In this document: in pieces, positions 61,201 through 64,000 of the stretch
Numbering within the stretch: position 1 is the first letter of the stretch
How the letters are laid out: each line of letters opens with the position of its first letter
The notes under the pieces: generated by a model
What the model was told of the DNA's origin: nothing
Databases searched by the model: none
What the model saw: only the letters and a program-made list of their open reading frames with translations
Source of the DNA: Chinchilla lanigera
Taxonomy: Eukaryota > Chordata > Mammalia > Rodentia > Chinchillidae
Length of the DNA: 64,000 nucleotides
NCBI RefSeq assembly: GCF_000276665.1
Contig: NW_004955429.1
Coordinates: 2,764,874-2,828,873 of the forward strand
Reading direction: 5' to 3'
Position numbers and translations under genes: made by a program

Positions 61201-63406
61201 AGATTTGCAATTCAAATCTGTCTATTCCTTCAAAAAAAATCCCACCAGTGTTTTGATTAGATTTTTACTATGTTTATTAAGTAATTTGGTGACATGTTTT
61301 GCCAATGTAATTTCTACCCAGAAACGTATCTGTTTCCTTTGGTCATGTGTTTCTTAGGAACATCGTGCATTTCATTAAGTGGCTAAAATGGTTTTGGCTT
61401 CACTGGCTAAAATTCTAATATTGTAATGCAGCTCACCTCCATTTGCTTATAAGTATGTTATATATCCTGTTTGTTTCCCATAAGTGGAAATCTTTGTAGA
61501 TAGGATATATGCCTTATTGTTTTGAATTTTTTCTATCTCCCATTCTTTTGGGTAGATTGATATACAGATTGAGTATTCCTTTATGAAATGCTTTGGACCA
61601 GAAATGTTTTGGACTTTGAAACTTTTTACATTTTATGATATTTGTATATACATAATGAGATATTTGTGCCTGGGACCCAAATCTAAACTGAAATTCATTC
61701 ATGTTTCATACACTTATACATTGTTGCTTGAAGGCAATTTTAATCACTTAGTTTTGTCTTTTTGAGATAGGGTCTCGCTATGCAGTTCAGGCTGGCCTTG
61801 AGCTCACTTTGTAGCCCAGGCTGGTCTCGAACTGGGGAAGATCCTCCTGGCCTCAGCCTCCCAAGTGCTGGGATTACAGGCGTGCGCCACCACACCCAGC
61901 CTTATTTTTAGTTTTATTTTTTGCTACCAGGAATTGAACCAGGACTTTGTGGTTGCCAGGCAAGTGCTGTGCCACTGAGCTATATCCCTGACCCCCTTGA
62001 AGGCAATTTTATACAGTATTAGTAATGTACCTGCATTTTGACTGTGACTTGTCACATGAAGCCAGATCTGGAATTTTCTACCTGTGGCATCATATGGGTG
62101 CTCAGAAAGTTTAGGATTTGGGAACTTTTATTTTTACACTTTATTTATTTTTATTTTTTAATTTTTTGGGTGCTGAGAATTGAACTCAGGACCTTGCGCT
62201 TGCCAGGTAGCTGCTGTGCCACTGAGTTTATCACTGGCCTTGGGAGCATTTTAGATTTTAGATTTTCAGATTGGGGATGCTCAGTGTCTGTATACTGTAT
62301 GAGTATTGGATAAATAGCGTTGGAAATGATAGGCTCAACAACTAAGTTGTGTGTTTTTTTGAAGAACAATAGTTCTTCTAAAAAATATTTATGCTGTATA
62401 TGCAACAGATGAGAAAATTAAAAAGGATTTTGTTTTGTTTTCATCAGCTGTGTTTCCAGTTGATCCTGTGAAAGAAAATTATGTTCGTAAAGTGGAAAAT
62501 TGTATATTTTCAATTGCCTTCCCTACTCCTTTCAAATCAAGAGTGCGTCTCGTAGCAGTTTCAAAGGTTAGGCTTTATTTTTTCACACCAGGAATTCTTA
62601 ACTAAAATATTTGCCTTAAAAGTAATTTTTTTCAAATGTAATATTGCTAATGTATTGATAAATGACTAAAGCTTAGATAGTTGGTACATATCTTCTCACA
62701 ATTAGTTTTTTGTTCTTACTCCTATGTTTTCATCTTACAGTTATCTTATGAGGAATACAATATATGCATTTATGGGAAAAGGGGAGGGGCTGGGGATTTT
62801 GCTCAGCCGCACAGCGCCTGCCTGGCAAGCGCGAGGTGGTGAGTTCAATTCCCCATACTGGAAAAAAAAAAAAAGAAAAAAGGGGAAACTAAATTCTTTT
62901 TGTAAATAATGGTTAGAAATGGTCTCAAATAACAAGTTCTAAATTTTTCTGTCATGGTATAAATAAATTTGAAATTAAAATAGTAAATTTGCTTTGTTTT
63001 AGTTCATTTGCTTTTTTTAGTTCTTTAAAAGACCACCTGCTAGGAGAAGTATTGTTTTACTGCGCATCACAGGAAACCCATGAAAATTTTAGAACCAGCT
63101 AAAAGAACTGATTTTCCTCAAATAGCGTAAATAATCAGACAGCATGCTATATCTTTGGTGAAAAATATTAATAGTATATTTTGGGAAGAGATTTTTTTTC
63201 TTCCAATAGGTTTTTTTCCTTGAAAATTATTAAAAGATTGCTTGGGTCTCTAAGATTTATACTTTTTCCTGCCTCAGGATGTTCTAGAAGACATTTTGGA
63301 CCTTGATGTCTCTGTCTCAGAAACAGATGATTTTATCCAGCTTGTAAGCGGTGGGAAGATAGTGTTTGGATCTGTTCCATTGACTCACAGATACGGGGGT
63401 CATCAG
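57962..63406 (+). CDS. Selenoprotein O-like (YdiU/SelO family) protein, N-terminal part
   Basis: Exons 57962-58208, 62448-62566 and 63278-63406 are GT-AG bounded and in phase (1, then 0, then 0). The joined N-terminus is MNERVGLQCRCPARSL, a Leu/Arg-rich stretch (RFPRLLLLGV) that could be a mitochondrial presequence, then WTLSSADLIAVFPVDPVKEN, YVRKVENCIFS, PTPFKSRVRLVAVS and HRYGGHQ. The LPVDP-like start, the N-C-(I/F)-(F)-S-x(3)-PTP spacing, the LVA(L/V)S and the Y-x-GHQ motif follow the N-terminal order of SelO/YdiU proteins. Family knowledge: these are pseudokinases that transfer AMP to protein substrates, mitochondrial in animals. The nucleotide-binding core and C-terminus (where canonical SelO has selenocysteine) lie beyond 64000, so activity and Sec/Cys status cannot be judged. 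It could be a second SelO paralogue or a decaying copy, although all three exons are open. Confidence 0.72.
58545..58765 (+). repeat. B1-type SINE followed by a 5'-truncated ID
   Basis: B1 with both duplicated halves up to ACCCTGTGTCAAAAATAAA, then an ID 3' part (GTGCCTGCTTGGCTAGCACA) and an A-tail. Confidence 0.88.
59452..59545 (+). repeat. ID-type SINE
   Basis: AGGCTGGGGATATAGCTCAG ... TTTGATCCCCAGTAC plus A-tail. AAAGAACAG repeats on both sides. Confidence 0.9.
59785..59935 (+). repeat. B1-type SINE
   Basis: GCCAGGTGTGGTGGTGCACA ... CTACATAGCGAGACCCTATC, with an altered middle segment. Confidence 0.9.
60110..60188 (-). repeat. ID-type SINE, antisense
   Basis: CAGGGATCAACCCAGGGCCT ... 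GACTAAGCTACACTCC. Confidence 0.75.
60582..60752 (+). repeat. B1-type SINE with internal duplication
   Basis: Complete, with a (GAAA)-rich tail. AAAGAATAAA / AAAGTATAAA flank it. Confidence 0.92.
61053..61180 (+). repeat. B1-type SINE without internal duplication
   Basis: GTAAATTCAAGGCCAGCCTG leads straight to AAATGCATATTGACACCC. Confidence 0.88.
61752..61908 (-). repeat. B1-type SINE, antisense, nested
   Basis: GAGATAGGGTCTCGCTATGC ... GGCGTGCGCCACCACACCC, inside the Tigger-like element. Confidence 0.93.
61920..61995 (-). repeat. ID-type SINE, antisense, nested
   Basis: CTACCAGGAATTGAACCAGG ... GAGCTATATCCCTGACC, adjacent to the B1. Confidence 0.88.
62150..62240 (-). repeat. ID-type SINE, antisense, nested
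   Basis: GGGTGCTGAGAATTGAACTC ... GTGCCACTGAG, near the right end of the Tigger-like element. Confidence 0.85.
62448..62566 (+). CDS. SelO-like exon 2 (VFPVDPVKENYVRKVENC)
   Basis: Acceptor TTTTCATCAG ends at 62447 and donor GTTAGG starts at 62567. The two leading bases complete the phase-1 codon, then 39 codons: VFPVDPVKENYVRKVENC, IFSIAFPTPFKSRVR, LVAVSK. The motif order matches the SelO/YdiU N-terminus. Confidence 0.75.
62787..62882 (+). repeat. ID-type SINE
   Basis: GGGGCTGGGGATTTTGCTCA ... CAATTCCCCATACTGG plus A-tail, in the second SelO-like intron. Confidence 0.9.
63278..63406 (+). CDS. SelO-like exon 3 (ends HRYGGHQ)
   Basis: Acceptor CCTGCCTCAG ends at 63277 and donor GTAAGA starts at 63407. 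Its 43 codons are phase 0 on both sides: DVLEDILDLDVSVSETDDFI, QLVSGGKIVFGSVPLT, HRYGGHQ. The terminal Y-G-G-H-Q corresponds to the Y-[C/S]-G-H-Q-F-G motif of the family, whose remaining FG would be in the next exon. Confidence 0.78.
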
Positions 63407-63607
63407 GTAAGATCAGCAACATCACTTTCTATATGCAGATAAAAATGTGGTGGAAATGCTATCCTATTAAATTATTTTGCGTTAATATCTCTAATATTAG
63501 CCTTTTGAGATTTCAGTAAGATGCTTCTAGAAGAATATCATCATAAGATTATTAGTAATTCATCATGTGATTTCTTGCTGTGAAAAGCTAGAGCCTAAGC
63601 TTTAAAT

Positions 63608-63690
63608 AGCGCTGGTAGGTAATGAGTGATACAGCATTTGCCGAGAAGTGTGAAGCCAAGGGTTTGATCTCCGGCACCACAAAGACAAAA
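63608..63690 (+). repeat. Diverged ID-type SINE
   Basis: GAGTGATACAGCATTTGCCG ... GGGTTTGATCTCCGGCACC. Confidence 0.6.
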
Positions 63691-63715
63691 CCAACCCCTT
63701 AAAAGTTATGTACAT

Positions 63716-63890
63716 TTTTTTTTTGTGGCCCTGGGGACTGAACTCAGGGCATTCTCTCACTAAAGTACCTCCCCAACCCGTTTTATTTTTATATTTATTT
63801 TGAGACGAGGTCTCCATAAAATGCCCTGGTGCACTGGAACTTCCAGTTCAAGTGCTGGGATTGCAGACATGTGCCACTGTGCTTAGCAAC
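63716..63890 (-). repeat. Diverged ID-like plus B1-like SINE, antisense
   Basis: GTGGCCCTGGGGACTGAACT, then GAGACGAGGTCTCCATAAA and GACATGTGCCACTGTGC. Confidence 0.55.
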
Positions 63891-63927
63891 AACTAAGCTT
63901 TTTAATAAAATTAAGAAAATGAGGGTA

Positions 63928-64000
63928 GGGCCAGGTGTTGTGGTGCACGCCTGTAATCCCAGCACTCGGGAGGCTGAGGCAGGAGGATCTTCCCGAGTTC
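63928..64000 (+). repeat. B1-type SINE, cut by the window edge
   Basis: GGCCAGGTGTTGTGGTGCAC ... GCTGAGGCAGGAGGATC, continuing beyond 64000. Confidence 0.9.

Larger units (their letters stand above)
61568..62295 (-). mobile_element. Tigger-like DNA transposon split by three SINEs
   Basis: The left end AGATTGAGTATTCCTTTATG and right end GATTGGGGATGCTCAGTGTC are inverted termini. Internal phrases (GAGATATTTGTGCCTGGGAC, AAATTCATTCATGTTTCATA) fit a widespread mammalian pogo-type element. GGCAATTTTA repeats on both sides of the first SINE block. Confidence 0.7.
58209..62447 (+). other. SelO-like first intron
   Basis: GTAGAG donor and TCATCAG acceptor. Largely SINEs plus a Tigger-like element. 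No extra exon is required, because exons 1 and 2 join in frame. Confidence 0.65.

Overview
This is a 64 kb piece of a mammalian nuclear genome, almost certainly from a rodent. Coding sequence is a few percent of the window, cut into short exons with GT-AG introns. Between the exons lie many B1-type (7SL-derived) and ID-type (tRNA-Ala-derived) SINEs, and a URR1-like element is also present. B1 copies carrying the internal duplication, many ID copies and no obvious B2 elements suggest a non-muroid rodent (a beaver-like lineage is one guess). I cannot name the species from sequence alone.

Three protein-coding loci are supported. (1) The 3' half of ABI1 (Abl interactor 1) is on the + strand. Its six last coding exons lie at 5894-17259, and a roughly 1.6 kb 3' UTR ends near 18.88 kb. 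(2) PDSS1 (decaprenyl-diphosphate synthase subunit 1) is on the - strand, with ten complete coding exons between 53331 and 19298. Its first exon runs into a 378-base assembly gap at 57392-57769. ABI1 and PDSS1 are tail to tail, with poly(A) signals only about 130 bp apart, which is the arrangement I recall for human 10p12. (3) On the + strand, head to head with PDSS1 across about 160 bp of CpG-rich DNA, is the 5' part of a gene whose translation resembles selenoprotein O / YdiU-type protein adenylyltransferases. Three exons (57962-58208, 62448-62566, 63278-63406) join with matching phases and the gene runs off the right edge.

Layout: 1-5.9 kb is ABI1 intron with a mosaic of old antisense and sense L1 pieces, a MER1-like hAT element and a tetranucleotide microsatellite. 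5.9-18.9 kb holds the ABI1 exons and 3' UTR in AT-rich introns. 19-57 kb is PDSS1, with more GC-rich introns containing SINEs, MIRs, MER5/URR1-like hAT pieces, Tigger-like elements, mariner fragments and microsatellites. 57-58.2 kb is the CpG-rich divergent promoter, with the gap. 58.2-64 kb is the SelO-like gene and its SINE-rich first intron.

Functionally, ABI1 belongs to the actin-regulating WAVE complex and only shares the neighbourhood. PDSS1 makes the ubiquinone side chain in mitochondria. SelO proteins are also mitochondrial, as far as established for the family. A shared promoter would therefore pair two mitochondrial enzymes, and this is the most interesting part of the window. No prokaryotic features, CRISPR arrays, functional tRNA or rRNA genes, or intact viral genes were seen.
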